From: Acinetobacter sp. NIPH 298
Lineage (GTDB): Bacteria; Pseudomonadota; Gammaproteobacteria; Pseudomonadales; Moraxellaceae
Direction of reading: 5' to 3'
DNA length: 64,000 bases
Assembly: GCF_000369505.1 (NCBI RefSeq)
Contig: NZ_KB850054.1
Location: 310,001-374,000 of the forward strand
Shown in pieces: positions 10,738 through 18,729 of this stretch. Within the stretch, counting starts at the first letter, position 1. Every line of letters begins with the position of its first letter. The position numbers and the translations under genes are program-made. The notes under the pieces were generated by a model that worked only from the letters and a program-made list of their open reading frames with translations, searched no databases and was not told where the DNA came from.

Positions 10738-11094
10738 ATGAAAAAAACAATTGCTTTAATTTCTGCTGCTATGTTGTCTACGGTTATGTTTACAGGCTGT
10801 CAAAATATGAGTGCATCTGATCAACGTATTGGTGCGGCTGCATTAGGTGGTGCTGTAGGCGGTGGTGTAGGTAATCATGTTGGTGGTGGTCTCGGTGCTG
10901 GTGTCGGTGCGGCAGCAGGTGCTGGTGTTGGTGCAAATACCCAAGGTGGTAGTAGCAAGACCACGACCAGTAGTGCCGTCGGTGCAGGTATTGGCTCGGT
11001 TGTCGGTAAAGCCATCTTTGGCGGCGACTCGGGTGCTGCGATTGGTGGCGCGATCGGTGGTGGTGCTGGTGCAGCAATCCAAGAAAAGAAATAG
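10738..11094 (+). CDS. Glycine-zipper lipoprotein (copy 2)
   Basis: 118-residue paralogue of the gene at 9978: MKK start, hydrophobic signal, lipobox FTGC, then the shared motif (S.D/S)QRIGAAALGG and a Gly/Ala-rich body. The start at 10738 is chosen because AAGGAG at 10721-10726 precedes it at 11 nt and it gives a clean lipoprotein signal; the longer frame from 10702 would add 12 unlikely residues. Both copies keep a Ser/Asn/Thr-rich linker in mid-protein. The separate terminator between them means independent expression. Confidence 0.8.
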   Translation: MKKTIALISAAMLSTVMFTGCQNMSASDQRIGAAALGGAVGGGVGNHVGGGLGAGVGAAAGAGVGANTQGGSSKTTTSSAVGAGIGSVVGKAIFGGDSGAAIGGAIGGGAGAAIQEKK

Positions 11095-11133
11095 TTCTTG
11101 GAGCTTTCAACAACCTTAAATGTGATGAATAAG

Positions 11134-11166
11134 AATGTCTGCAAGCGATAAAGTGCAGGCATTTTT
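11134..11166 (+). terminator. Terminator after lipoprotein copy 2
   Basis: AATGTCTGCA (11134-11143) pairs with TGCAGGCATT (11154-11163, one G-U), followed by T residues. It also lies just downstream of the convergent gene ending at 11182, so it may serve both strands. Confidence 0.8.
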
Positions 11167-11181
11167 TATTTTTAAGCGCTT

Positions 11182-11676
11182 TTATTTTGATGTGGCTTTC
11201 GGCTTTTTACGGCGGATGTATAAAACTTTCTCAACTTCCGCAATGCGTGTACCCGCGTCATCGATGATATTTAAGGTGTAATGGCGTAACACGGGTTCAT
11301 GATTTTCAGCCAATTGCTTAATTTCTGCAATTTCAACGGTACTCAGTTTAATATCTGCATAAACCGTATTGCGACCGGGTGATATAAAATTAATGGTGGC
11401 GCTTTTATCCCAGATGATATATTTATGCCCGAGGTGGTGCATCAGGATTAGCATATAAAACGGATCAACCATCGAATATAAACTACCACCAAAATGCGTA
11501 CCCACAATATTACGATTTTTTCTGGTAAGCGGCATTTTGACTCGAATGTGGTAATTATCTAGATCCATGGTCTCAATTGCAATTCCTGCACCACGATACG
11601 GGGAGTAGTGGTTGATCATAAATTTTGCAACCACAGGAATGGTTCGAATTTTTTTGAAAAAGCTTTTCATGGTCAA
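11182..11676 (-). CDS. DUF4442 hotdog-fold protein (putative thioesterase)
   Basis: 164 residues. The sequence around NIVGTHFGGSLYSMVDPF and the following strand/helix pattern is typical of the DUF4442 branch of the PaaI-like hotdog fold, related to acyl-CoA thioesterases. No catalytic assignment can be made with confidence: the family is largely uncharacterised. No signal peptide; basic N-terminus (MKSFFKKIR) and basic C-terminus (RRKKPKATSK). It is transcribed convergently with the lipoprotein genes and divergently from the hydrolase at 11786, with a 109-nt shared promoter region. Confidence 0.75.
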   Translation of the reverse strand: MTMKSFFKKIRTIPVVAKFMINHYSPYRGAGIAIETMDLDNYHIRVKMPLTRKNRNIVGTHFGGSLYSMVDPFYMLILMHHLGHKYIIWDKSATINFISPGRNTVYADIKLSTVEIAEIKQLAENHEPVLRHYTLNIIDDAGTRIAEVEKVLYIRRKKPKATSK

Positions 11677-11785
11677 TTTTTTTTCTTACAACTCAATTCA
11701 TACTGCATAAGTATCATTTTTATAGTATCGCTGGCAATGGCTGATTGAACGACCAAGCCGTCTGAAAACAAAATGGGAAACAATT

Positions 11786-12658
11786 ATGCAAGTACAAGTA
11801 GAAACTGTAACAACCTCTGATCAGCAAACGCTGTGTGTAAAAACATGGGGTGATGAGAAAAAGCCAGCATTGGTGTTAGTACATGGCTATCCTGACAACC
11901 AAGAAGTATGGGAACCGATTATTGAAAAACTGGTGAATGATTATTTTGTTGTCACCTATGATGTACGGGGTGCAGGCTTATCTTCGATTCCGAAACGCAT
12001 TAAAGACTATCGTTTACCGCGCCTATCATTAGATTTACAAGAAGTCGTTGATCAGGTATTACCGAATCGTAATTTTCATATGGCAGCGCATGATTGGGGT
12101 TCTTTACAATCATGGGAGTCGGCGACTGAACCAAAATTAAAAGGTCGTTTATTGTCTTATACGACGATTTCAGGGCCTTGCTTAGATCATGCATCTTTGT
12201 ATTTACGTGAAAAATTTAAATCAGCACCGAGCCATGTGTTAAAAATGTTGACTAAATCTTGGTACATCGGCGCATTCCATTTACCTCTACTTGCACCAAC
12301 GGTATGGACTTTGTTTAGTCCTGAGAAATGGGGCAAGGTGTTAAGTGGTCTAGAGAAAAAACAAGATTTACCTTTGAATGCAAATATTGTGGCAGATGGC
12401 AAATATGGGATTAATCTATACCGCGCTAATTTTATTCCGTCTTTAACTCAACCGCGCCAACGCTATGCTCAATGCCCTGTACAGGCTGTTGTCTTAAAAA
12501 GAGATGCTTTTGTTAGCCCTGAATATATTACGGAATCTATGCCGAAATGGGTTGAAAACTTTGAGTATGTTGAGTTGGATGCCAACCATTGGGCGGTGTT
12601 GAGCCAACCCGAAAAAATTGCGGATTATATTCGTCAATTTATCGTGAAAAATGCATAA
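11786..12658 (+). CDS. Alpha/beta hydrolase, epoxide hydrolase-like
   Basis: 290-residue alpha/beta-hydrolase. Seen: oxyanion motif HGYPDN (33-38), the nucleophile elbow AHDWGS with Asp103 in place of Ser, and a late histidine H268 in ELDANHW. An Asp nucleophile is characteristic of epoxide hydrolases and haloalkane dehalogenases rather than esterases. A candidate acid is the Asp in VVLKRDAF. No signal peptide, so cytoplasmic. The actual substrate is not predictable from sequence. Expressed alone, with the transporter gene 76 nt downstream. Confidence 0.82.
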   Translation: MQVQVETVTTSDQQTLCVKTWGDEKKPALVLVHGYPDNQEVWEPIIEKLVNDYFVVTYDVRGAGLSSIPKRIKDYRLPRLSLDLQEVVDQVLPNRNFHMAAHDWGSLQSWESATEPKLKGRLLSYTTISGPCLDHASLYLREKFKSAPSHVLKMLTKSWYIGAFHLPLLAPTVWTLFSPEKWGKVLSGLEKKQDLPLNANIVADGKYGINLYRANFIPSLTQPRQRYAQCPVQAVVLKRDAFVSPEYITESMPKWVENFEYVELDANHWAVLSQPEKIADYIRQFIVKNA

Positions 12659-12734
12659 ATAAAAATCACGTGATGGCAATCGCAGAATTTAAACTCTGCT
12701 AAAATGGCGACCTCGTTTCATTTAGTTCAAAGTT

Positions 12735-14099
12735 ATGTTTGCAATTCTTGCTGCGGTTGCTGTCATGTTCGGTCTTTCCTTGGGCCGAGTTCCTGTTGTT
12801 TTTGCTTTAGTGATTGGTGCTTTGACAGGCGGTTTACTGGCTGGTTTGGGGTTACAAGGAACATTAGATGCATTTAATAATGGTCTAGGTGGCGGAGCGA
12901 AAATCGCACTTGCCTATGGGGTGTTAGGTGCATTTGCCTTGGCCTTGGCGCGTTCTGGGTTGCCTGATTTATTGGCCTACAAACTCGTTAAAATTCTAAA
13001 AAATGATACCGACATTCGCGCTCAAAAACAGGTGAAATTTCTTATATTTTTCACTGTTGGCTTAGCTGCGATTGCCTCACAAAATGTCATTCCAGTTCAT
13101 ATTGCATTTATTCCTGTTTTAATTCCGCCTTTATTGAGTGTGTTTAATCACTTGCACTTAGACCGTAGAGCAATTGCGAGTGTGCTGACCTTCGGTTTGG
13201 TTGCAACCTATATGTTCCTGCCAATGGGATTTGGGGCAATTTTCTTAAATGATATCCTTGCACATAACATCAATCATTTTGGTCAAGGCTACGGCTTGCA
13301 GATCAGCAATGATCAGATTCCCCGTGCGATGATGATTCCTGTTGGGGGAATGTTTTTAGGTCTACTGGTTGCTGTATTTATTAGTTACCGTAAGCCGCGT
13401 GTTTATGAAGATAAACCCTTACATAACGTGACACGTAGTATTGTCGGAGAGATGGTTCAACAGCAACAAGCGCCTCAAATTGCCACTTTTACTTTATGGA
13501 TGGCGGCCTTTGCGATTATTGCAACCATTGCGGTGCAGCTATATTCAGATTCGATGATTGTTGCTGGCTTGGTGGGTGTGGCCATATTAAGTTGTGCGGG
13601 TATCTTTAAGTGGAAAGAGGCTGATGATGTCATCGTCAGTGGGATGCGAATGATGGCGTTGGTTGGATTTACCATGATTGCTGCGCAAGGTTTTGCTGCT
13701 GTCATTGAGGCGACCAATCAAGTGCCTGATCTAGTCAAAGCAACTGCTGGTTGGATTGGTGACAGTAAAGCTCTCGCTGCTTTGGTCATGCTTTTAGTCG
13801 GGCTATTGATTACTTTAGGGATCGGTTCTTCATTTTCAACGGTGCCGATTCTTGCGATTATTTATGTCCCGTTATGTTTGCAATTTGGCTTTAGCCCAAT
13901 GGCAACGATTGCATTGATTGGTACGGCTGCGGCATTAGGTGATGCAGGTTCTCCAGCATCGGACTCAACTTTGGGTCCAACATCAGGTTTGAATCTCGAT
14001 GGTCAGCATGACCATATGCGGGATACGGTTGTACCGACCTTCATACATTTTAATATTCCATTGATTGTCTTTGGCTGGATCGCCGCGATGGTTCTTTAA
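12735..14099 (+). CDS. NhaC-superfamily Na+/H+ antiporter-type transporter
   Basis: 454 residues with about 11-12 hydrophobic segments, including an N-terminal MFAILAAVAVMFGLSLGRVP block and the conserved GSSFSTVPILA and GDAGSPASDSTLGPTSGLN motifs near the C-terminus that mark the Na+/H+ antiporter (YuiF-like) family in the ion transporter superfamily. Some members are amino-acid permeases, so antiport of Na+ is a family-level guess. Inner-membrane protein. A single gene ended by its own terminator. Confidence 0.82.
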   Translation: MFAILAAVAVMFGLSLGRVPVVFALVIGALTGGLLAGLGLQGTLDAFNNGLGGGAKIALAYGVLGAFALALARSGLPDLLAYKLVKILKNDTDIRAQKQVKFLIFFTVGLAAIASQNVIPVHIAFIPVLIPPLLSVFNHLHLDRRAIASVLTFGLVATYMFLPMGFGAIFLNDILAHNINHFGQGYGLQISNDQIPRAMMIPVGGMFLGLLVAVFISYRKPRVYEDKPLHNVTRSIVGEMVQQQQAPQIATFTLWMAAFAIIATIAVQLYSDSMIVAGLVGVAILSCAGIFKWKEADDVIVSGMRMMALVGFTMIAAQGFAAVIEATNQVPDLVKATAGWIGDSKALAALVMLLVGLLITLGIGSSFSTVPILAIIYVPLCLQFGFSPMATIALIGTAAALGDAGSPASDSTLGPTSGLNLDGQHDHMRDTVVPTFIHFNIPLIVFGWIAAMVL

Positions 14100-14102
14100 T
14101 AC

Positions 14103-14130
14103 AAAAATGGCTCTAATTAGGGCCATTTTT
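14103..14130. terminator. Terminator after the transporter gene
   Basis: AAAAATGGCTC and GGGCCATTTTT around a short AATTA-type loop: a strong stem with A and T runs on both sides, so it could work in both directions. Confidence 0.88.
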
Positions 14131-14589
14131 AATATTAAGAAATAATAAAAAGATGACCGATGCTTAAAATAATATTTTTGTTTTCTAATGAATCACTTTT
14201 ATTATGGTGCGATGGTTGATTATAAAATTTGGTTTTAATTTAATTATCTGGTTATAAAGTGACATTTTTTGTCTTTTATGTGATTTTGCTTGTGTTTTTA
14301 TCAAGGCTTTATTCTTAAATAAAACTACATTATTTGATTTTTAAATCACGTAGTGGATTTATTTTTTTGTTGTGCGAATCCATACAAAAACGCTTGGTTT
14401 TCATGTGTTTAAACCGAGTGATTAAGTTGGGTATGATGTTTGTTACATATATTTACAAATATATATTGTTGTTAATCAGTTGTTTAAAAATATAATCAAA
14501 TTGGTCGGAATTAATACATCTTGCATAAAATAAAAACCCATGATTATTATTAATAGCACGGTTAGATTTTTATTAAAGAGGTCATTTAA
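14131..14589. other. AT-rich upstream region of ompW-like gene
   Basis: About 460 nt of very AT-rich DNA with no gene. Visible: an inverted repeat ATATATTT (14447-14454)/AAATATAT (14457-14464) and a possible promoter TTGCAT (14521-14526) with TATTAT (14545-14550), 18 nt apart, ahead of the gene at 14590. Long AT-rich upstream regions of outer-membrane proteins often carry several regulator sites; which ones here is unknown. Confidence 0.4.
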
Positions 14590-15192
14590 ATGTTTAAAAA
14601 ATTATTAATTGTTACTTTATTGGGGATGTCTTCAACTGTTTTTGCGGGTGGTTTTCAAGTTAAAGTCGGGGCAAGTGTTATTGCACCAACGGATGAAACA
14701 ACAGTTGCGGGCGTGGGTACGTTAAAAGCGGATTATGAGTTTGCATTTACACCGTCTGTTGAGTATTTCTTTGGAGATACGCCTTTTTCTGCTGAATTAT
14801 TGCTTGCAACACCGATATCACATGATGTTTCTTTAGACGGAACGAAAGTGGTCAAGCTTAAACATTTACCGCCAACAATTACGGCGAAATATAACTTTAA
14901 AAACTCAACTGCTTTTACGCCTTATATTGGGGTAGGCGGTACTGCTTTTCTTGCTTGGGATGAAAAAGCAGTAGGTCCGTTATCAGGCGAAAAAATCAAA
15001 GTGAAAGAGGATTTTGGTTTTGCGGGTCAGTTAGGTTTTACTTTTCAGCCTGCTGATGCAAAAAATTGGGGAGTCTTCTTTGATGCACGCTATGCTCAAT
15101 TGAAGCCAGAAGTGAAGCTGAACAATACCAAATTGACAGATTTAGATATTAATCCGATGGTATATACCCTTGGCTATAGTTATAAGTTTTAA
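14590..15192 (+). CDS. OmpW family outer-membrane protein
   Basis: 200-residue outer-membrane beta-barrel. The N-terminal signal (MFKKLLIVTLLGMSSTVFA) ends in a normal AxA-like site. The mature chain shows alternating strands, the FTPYIGVGG motif, and a C-terminal LGYSYKF ending in Phe, all hallmarks of OmpW/8-stranded barrels. Length fits OmpW (about 200). OmpW channels are linked to uptake of small hydrophobic molecules and to stress adaptation; this specific role is inferred. RBS AAAGAGGTC lies just before the start. It has its own promoter region and terminator, so is monocistronic. Confidence 0.88.
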   Translation: MFKKLLIVTLLGMSSTVFAGGFQVKVGASVIAPTDETTVAGVGTLKADYEFAFTPSVEYFFGDTPFSAELLLATPISHDVSLDGTKVVKLKHLPPTITAKYNFKNSTAFTPYIGVGGTAFLAWDEKAVGPLSGEKIKVKEDFGFAGQLGFTFQPADAKNWGVFFDARYAQLKPEVKLNNTKLTDLDINPMVYTLGYSYKF

Positions 15193-15216
15193 ATTAGATC
15201 ATTAAATACTTTAAAG

Positions 15217-15243
15217 AAACCTCACAGATTAGTGGGGTTTTTT
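15217..15243 (+). terminator. Terminator after ompW-like gene
   Basis: AAACCTCAC (15217-15225) with GTGGGGTTT (15232-15240), loop AGATTA, followed by T residues. Confidence 0.88.
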
Positions 15244-15300
15244 GCAATTTAAGTATCAAAAAAATACGGAGAGAAGAATAAAAAAAATTAGAAAATAAGG

Positions 15301-15328
15301 ATTGAAAAATTGAAGATATGCACCATTC
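15301..15328 (+). promoter_or_regulatory. Candidate sigma32 (heat-shock) promoter of htpG
   Basis: ATTGAA (15301-15306), 14-nt spacer, CACCATTC (15321-15328). This closely resembles the RpoH consensus CTTGAA-N11-16-CCCCATnT and sits 45 nt before the htpG start. htpG is a heat-shock gene in other proteobacteria, so the assignment is reasonable. Confidence 0.5.
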
Positions 15329-15373
15329 ATAAATCAGTCCAATTTAATACGCCTCACAGATAAGGAGTGATTT

Positions 15374-17293
15374 ATGAGTGAACAAGCATCACAAAATTAT
15401 AGTTTCCAAGCTGAAGTTGCTCAGTTATTGCATTTAGTGACGCATTCTCTCTATTCCAACCCTGAAATTTTCCTACGCGAATTGATTTCAAATGCTTCTG
15501 ATGCATGTGATAAGTTGCGTTTTGAGGGAATCAATCATCCTGAATATTATGAAAATGATCCGAACTTACGTGTTCGTGTGACTTTAGATAAAGACCATAA
15601 AACGCTGACCATTTCTGATAATGGGATTGGTTTAAGCCAACAAGAAGCGATTGATAATTTGGGAACGATTGCGAAATCGGGAACCAAAGATTTTATGTCT
15701 AAGCTGACTGGCGATCAAAAATCTGATGCGCAGTTGATTGGACAGTTTGGTGTGGGTTTTTATTCAGGTTTTATTGTTGCTGATAAAATTACGGTTGAAT
15801 CTCGTCGAGCAGGTTCAGAGGCTGCTGATGGGGTACGTTGGATCAGTGGTGGTACAGGTGAGTTTGAAGTTCAAAGCATCGATAAAGCGACACGCGGTAC
15901 CGATATTATCCTGCACCTACGTGATGATGCGCTTGAGTATTTAGAGTCGTGGAAAGTTAAGCAAATCATCAATAAGTATTCTGACCATATTAGCTTGCCA
16001 ATTGAGATGCAAAAAGAAGTCTGGCAGGAAGAAGAAGTTGCCGAGGGTGAAGAGCCGAAAGGCGGTCAAATGGTCAAGAGTGATGAGTGGGAAGCGATTA
16101 ACTCTGCTAGTGCGCTATGGACACGCAGTAAGAGTGAAATCAGTGATGAGCAATACATCGAGTTCTATAAGAATCTCAGCCATGATTTTGCTGAACCGTT
16201 GGCGTGGGCACATAACCGTGTGGAAGGCAGTACTGAATATACTCAGTTGCTTTATATCCCGAGTCAGGCCAAACAAGATTTATTTACCCGTGAAGCCAAA
16301 GCTGGCATCAAGCTTTACGTCAAACGTGTCTTCATCATGGATGAAGCGGATAATTTGATTCCAAACTATTTACGTTTTGTACAAGGCGTGGTGGATAGTG
16401 CTGATTTACCACTCAACGTCAGCCGTGAATTATTGCAAGAAAGCCGTGATGTTAAAACCATTCGTGAAGGCAATGCGCGCCGTGTGCTGACTTTGATCGA
16501 TGGTTTAGCGAAATCGGAAGATGAGAAAGACCAAGAGAAGTTCAAAACGTTCTATGCTGAATTTGGTTCGGTACTGAAAGAAGGTTTGGGTGAAGATACT
16601 GGAAATCGTGATCGTATCTTGAAGTTATTACGTTATGCGACTTCAAACAATGATGAGATATCAACGTCTTTGGCTGATTATAAAGCACGTATGCAAGAGG
16701 GACAAAAAGCCATCTATTACGTGACTGCTGATAGCCTAATGGCAGCGAAAAACTCGCCGCAACTTGAACTGTTCAAGAAAAAGGGCATTGAAGTTTTGCT
16801 CATGGCAGACCGTGTTGATGAATGGGCGATGAACTTTGTATTTGAGTTTGATGGTACGCCATTACAGAACGTTTCTAAAGGTGCGGTAGACTTAGGTGAT
16901 CTACAAGATGCTGACGAGAAAAAAGCACTTGAACAAGCAGCTGAACAATTCAAACCTGTTGTGGATCGTTTAACGACATCGTTAAAAGACAAGACCAAAG
17001 AAGTACGTGTCACGACACGTTTGGTCGATTCTCCAGCATGTTTGGTGACCAGTGAAGGTGAGCTTTCTCCACAACTTATTCGCATGCTGAAACAAGCGGG
17101 TCAGGCTGTTCCTGAGATTAAACCAACCTTGGAAATTAACCCTGAACATCCTTTAGTGAAGAAATTAGAGAGCTCTGCGCAGTTTGATGATCTCGCCAAT
17201 GTGATTTTTGATCAAGCTGTGATTGCAGAAGGCGGTTTACCTGAAGATCCTGCTGCGTACGTAAAACGCATTAATAGCTTGTTATTGAAATAA
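15374..17293 (+). CDS. htpG: Molecular chaperone HtpG (Hsp90)
   Basis: 639-residue bacterial Hsp90. The GHKL ATP-binding motifs are intact: ISNASDAC (about 38-45), DNGIGL (82-87) and GQFGVGF (about 123-129). The middle domain follows with the [11 protein letters not shown] catalytic-arginine loop, then the C-terminal dimerisation domain. Acts in the cytoplasm on client folding under stress, with DnaK. RBS AAGGAG at 15361-15366. Monocistronic, with a sigma32-like promoter and a TTCG-loop terminator. Confidence 0.98.
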   Translation: MSEQASQNYSFQAEVAQLLHLVTHSLYSNPEIFLRELISNASDACDKLRFEGINHPEYYENDPNLRVRVTLDKDHKTLTISDNGIGLSQQEAIDNLGTIAKSGTKDFMSKLTGDQKSDAQLIGQFGVGFYSGFIVADKITVESRRAGSEAADGVRWISGGTGEFEVQSIDKATRGTDIILHLRDDALEYLESWKVKQIINKYSDHISLPIEMQKEVWQEEEVAEGEEPKGGQMVKSDEWEAINSASALWTRSKSEISDEQYIEFYKNLSHDFAEPLAWAHNRVEGSTEYTQLLYIPSQAKQDLFTREAKAGIKLYVKRVFIMDEADNLIPNYLRFVQGVVDSADLPLNVSRELLQESRDVKTIREGNARRVLTLIDGLAKSEDEKDQEKFKTFYAEFGSVLKEGLGEDTGNRDRILKLLRYATSNNDEISTSLADYKARMQEGQKAIYYVTADSLMAAKNSPQLELFKKKGIEVLLMADRVDEWAMNFVFEFDGTPLQNVSKGAVDLGDLQDADEKKALEQAAEQFKPVVDRLTTSLKDKTKEVRVTTRLVDSPACLVTSEGELSPQLIRMLKQAGQAVPEIKPTLEINPEHPLVKKLESSAQFDDLANVIFDQAVIAEGGLPEDPAAYVKRINSLLLK

Positions 17294-17303
17294 ACGTTTT
17301 TCA

Positions 17304-17332
17304 TAAAAAAACTCTGCTTCGGCAGAGTTTTT
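17304..17332. terminator. Terminator of htpG (probably bidirectional)
   Basis: AAAAACTCTGC, TTCG, GCAGAGTTTTT. A- and T-runs flank the stem, so it can also end transcription of the convergent gene finishing at 17389. Confidence 0.93.
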
Positions 17333-17337
17333 TATAT

Positions 17338-17364
17338 CTATGGATAACATTAAAGTTATCCACA
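17338..17364. promoter_or_regulatory. Inverted pair of DnaA-box-like sites
   Basis: TTATCCACA at 17356-17364 is a perfect consensus DnaA box. Facing it, on the other strand, is TTATCCATA (17338-17346), and the core forms TGGATAAC-N6-GTTATCCA. It lies between two convergent genes. Could bind DnaA or be coincidental. Confidence 0.4.
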
Positions 17365-17388
17365 GTTGTGTTGATAATTCCATCAAAA

Positions 17389-18519
17389 CTAAAATAAGGT
17401 TTCAAGGCGAACAAAGGTACGGACATAGTGGTCTCTGTCTTCACGATGATCATTAAAATAATTGAGATCACCTTGCACATAAAACCATTCACGCCACAGT
17501 GGTTGTCTCCATGAAATGAAAGGCCCCCAGCTATTCAGGCGCAAGTCATTGTCATTGTAATAACCACCCGTATAAATGCCATAATTAAAACGATTGTGCG
17601 CAAAAAACTGATGCTCACGGAAGGTTCGATTATCCCAACGTAAATCATCATCTTGTTTATCTGCATAAGTCAGGCTGAGCTGATTGGATAAAAAAGCTTG
17701 ATTGGGACGGGCATGGATAAGCTCTAAATTGGTTCGAAGATAGTTTTCACTTTTACTGCCATAGCGATAAATTTGCTCAGCATTGAAGCTAAAATCGTTA
17801 TTTAATTGCCAATCTTTTTTTGCTCTTAAACGAAGATAAATATCACTGCCTGAACGCAGACCAATATCGGCATTGGTTTCAAAAGGCAGTTTCTTAGAGA
17901 GGTCGGAGAAGCGTAAAGCGACTGAGCCGTTGTTATCACGGCTTTGCTTAGAGTCGAATCGTTTATCAGGATCTTGGTTTGGCTGTTGGTTGGTGCTGGA
18001 AATATGATTATCAAACTCATCATCGAGTGAATCATCACCAAACACCAAGCTGAGTCTTTTTTCCAGTGTGGGTAGTTTGATTTTACCGCGGATACGTGGT
18101 TTTACTTCATAGTTATCATATTCATTCCAATAATTGTCGAGCATCAACCGAATGGTTGCAGAAGCAGGCTTCTCTGGATCGACTTCACCAAACCAATCAT
18201 CAATTTTAACTGAGGTTCGATCAGCCCATTCTCTGATATCACGTTGCTTGCGATCAACCCAGGTTCGTTCCTCTGTTTCTGAAACGGGAGGTACAACAGG
18301 TTGACTAGATTGTTCTGGAAGAATAGTCGGTGTTGCATCAACCCACTTGGGAATATAGTTCAAAACGCTTTCAGTATTTTTCCCATTTGATGTTTGCATG
18401 TTGTTGCTTGGCTGCTGTGGCGTTGCTTCAGCGGCATTTGCCATACTCACGAACCCGCAGGACAGGGTGAGTATCGTATAAAAGAGATGAGGTGATACCG
18501 TTCTTTGGGAAATTGTCAT
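17389..18519 (-). CDS. Uncharacterised outer-membrane beta-barrel protein
   Basis: 376 residues; I do not recognise a named family. Seen: an N-terminal signal peptide (ending about SMANA), a low-complexity Pro/Ser/Gln-rich linker, a charged stretch EERTWVDRKQRDIREWADR, then from about residue 115 an alternating amphipathic strand pattern rich in Asn, Asp, Tyr and Arg, ending VRLETLF. The C-terminal Phe and aromatic strands are typical of proteins inserted by BamA. Repeated strand signatures (FSFNAEQIYRYG, LSLTYADKQ, NRFNYGIYTGGYY) fit a 10-12 strand barrel. Probably an outer-membrane protein of unknown function. Confidence 0.65.
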   Translation of the reverse strand: MTISQRTVSPHLFYTILTLSCGFVSMANAAEATPQQPSNNMQTSNGKNTESVLNYIPKWVDATPTILPEQSSQPVVPPVSETEERTWVDRKQRDIREWADRTSVKIDDWFGEVDPEKPASATIRLMLDNYWNEYDNYEVKPRIRGKIKLPTLEKRLSLVFGDDSLDDEFDNHISSTNQQPNQDPDKRFDSKQSRDNNGSVALRFSDLSKKLPFETNADIGLRSGSDIYLRLRAKKDWQLNNDFSFNAEQIYRYGSKSENYLRTNLELIHARPNQAFLSNQLSLTYADKQDDDLRWDNRTFREHQFFAHNRFNYGIYTGGYYNDNDLRLNSWGPFISWRQPLWREWFYVQGDLNYFNDHREDRDHYVRTFVRLETLF

Positions 18520-18645
18520 GGTGCAAGCTTATGTATTGTTCTTGTTTTTAACTCTTGATGATTCGACCTATAAAATCAAGTAATAATCACAAAAAACTGC
18601 AATTTAATCGTATAAAAGGTGAGTCAACAGAATGACTTAGTACAC

Positions 18646-18698
18646 TCAAAATCTATCACCTAAAATGCGGAGAAAATCTCGTAGGGTCGATGATAGAT
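18646..18698 (-). terminator. Possible terminator after the 474-residue gene
   Basis: On the minus strand ATCTATCA and TGATAGAT form a stem (18691-18698 with 18651-18658), with an inner GAGATTTTCTC hairpin, followed by TTTT. The large loop makes this only moderately convincing. Confidence 0.4.
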
Positions 18699-18729
18699 AG
18701 GAGGGTTTTTGCTTTGTATACGCTCAATG

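Noticed and set aside
10843..11162. Three overlapping antisense frames over the second glycine-zipper gene
   Set aside because: Repetitive shadows of Gly/Ala codons.
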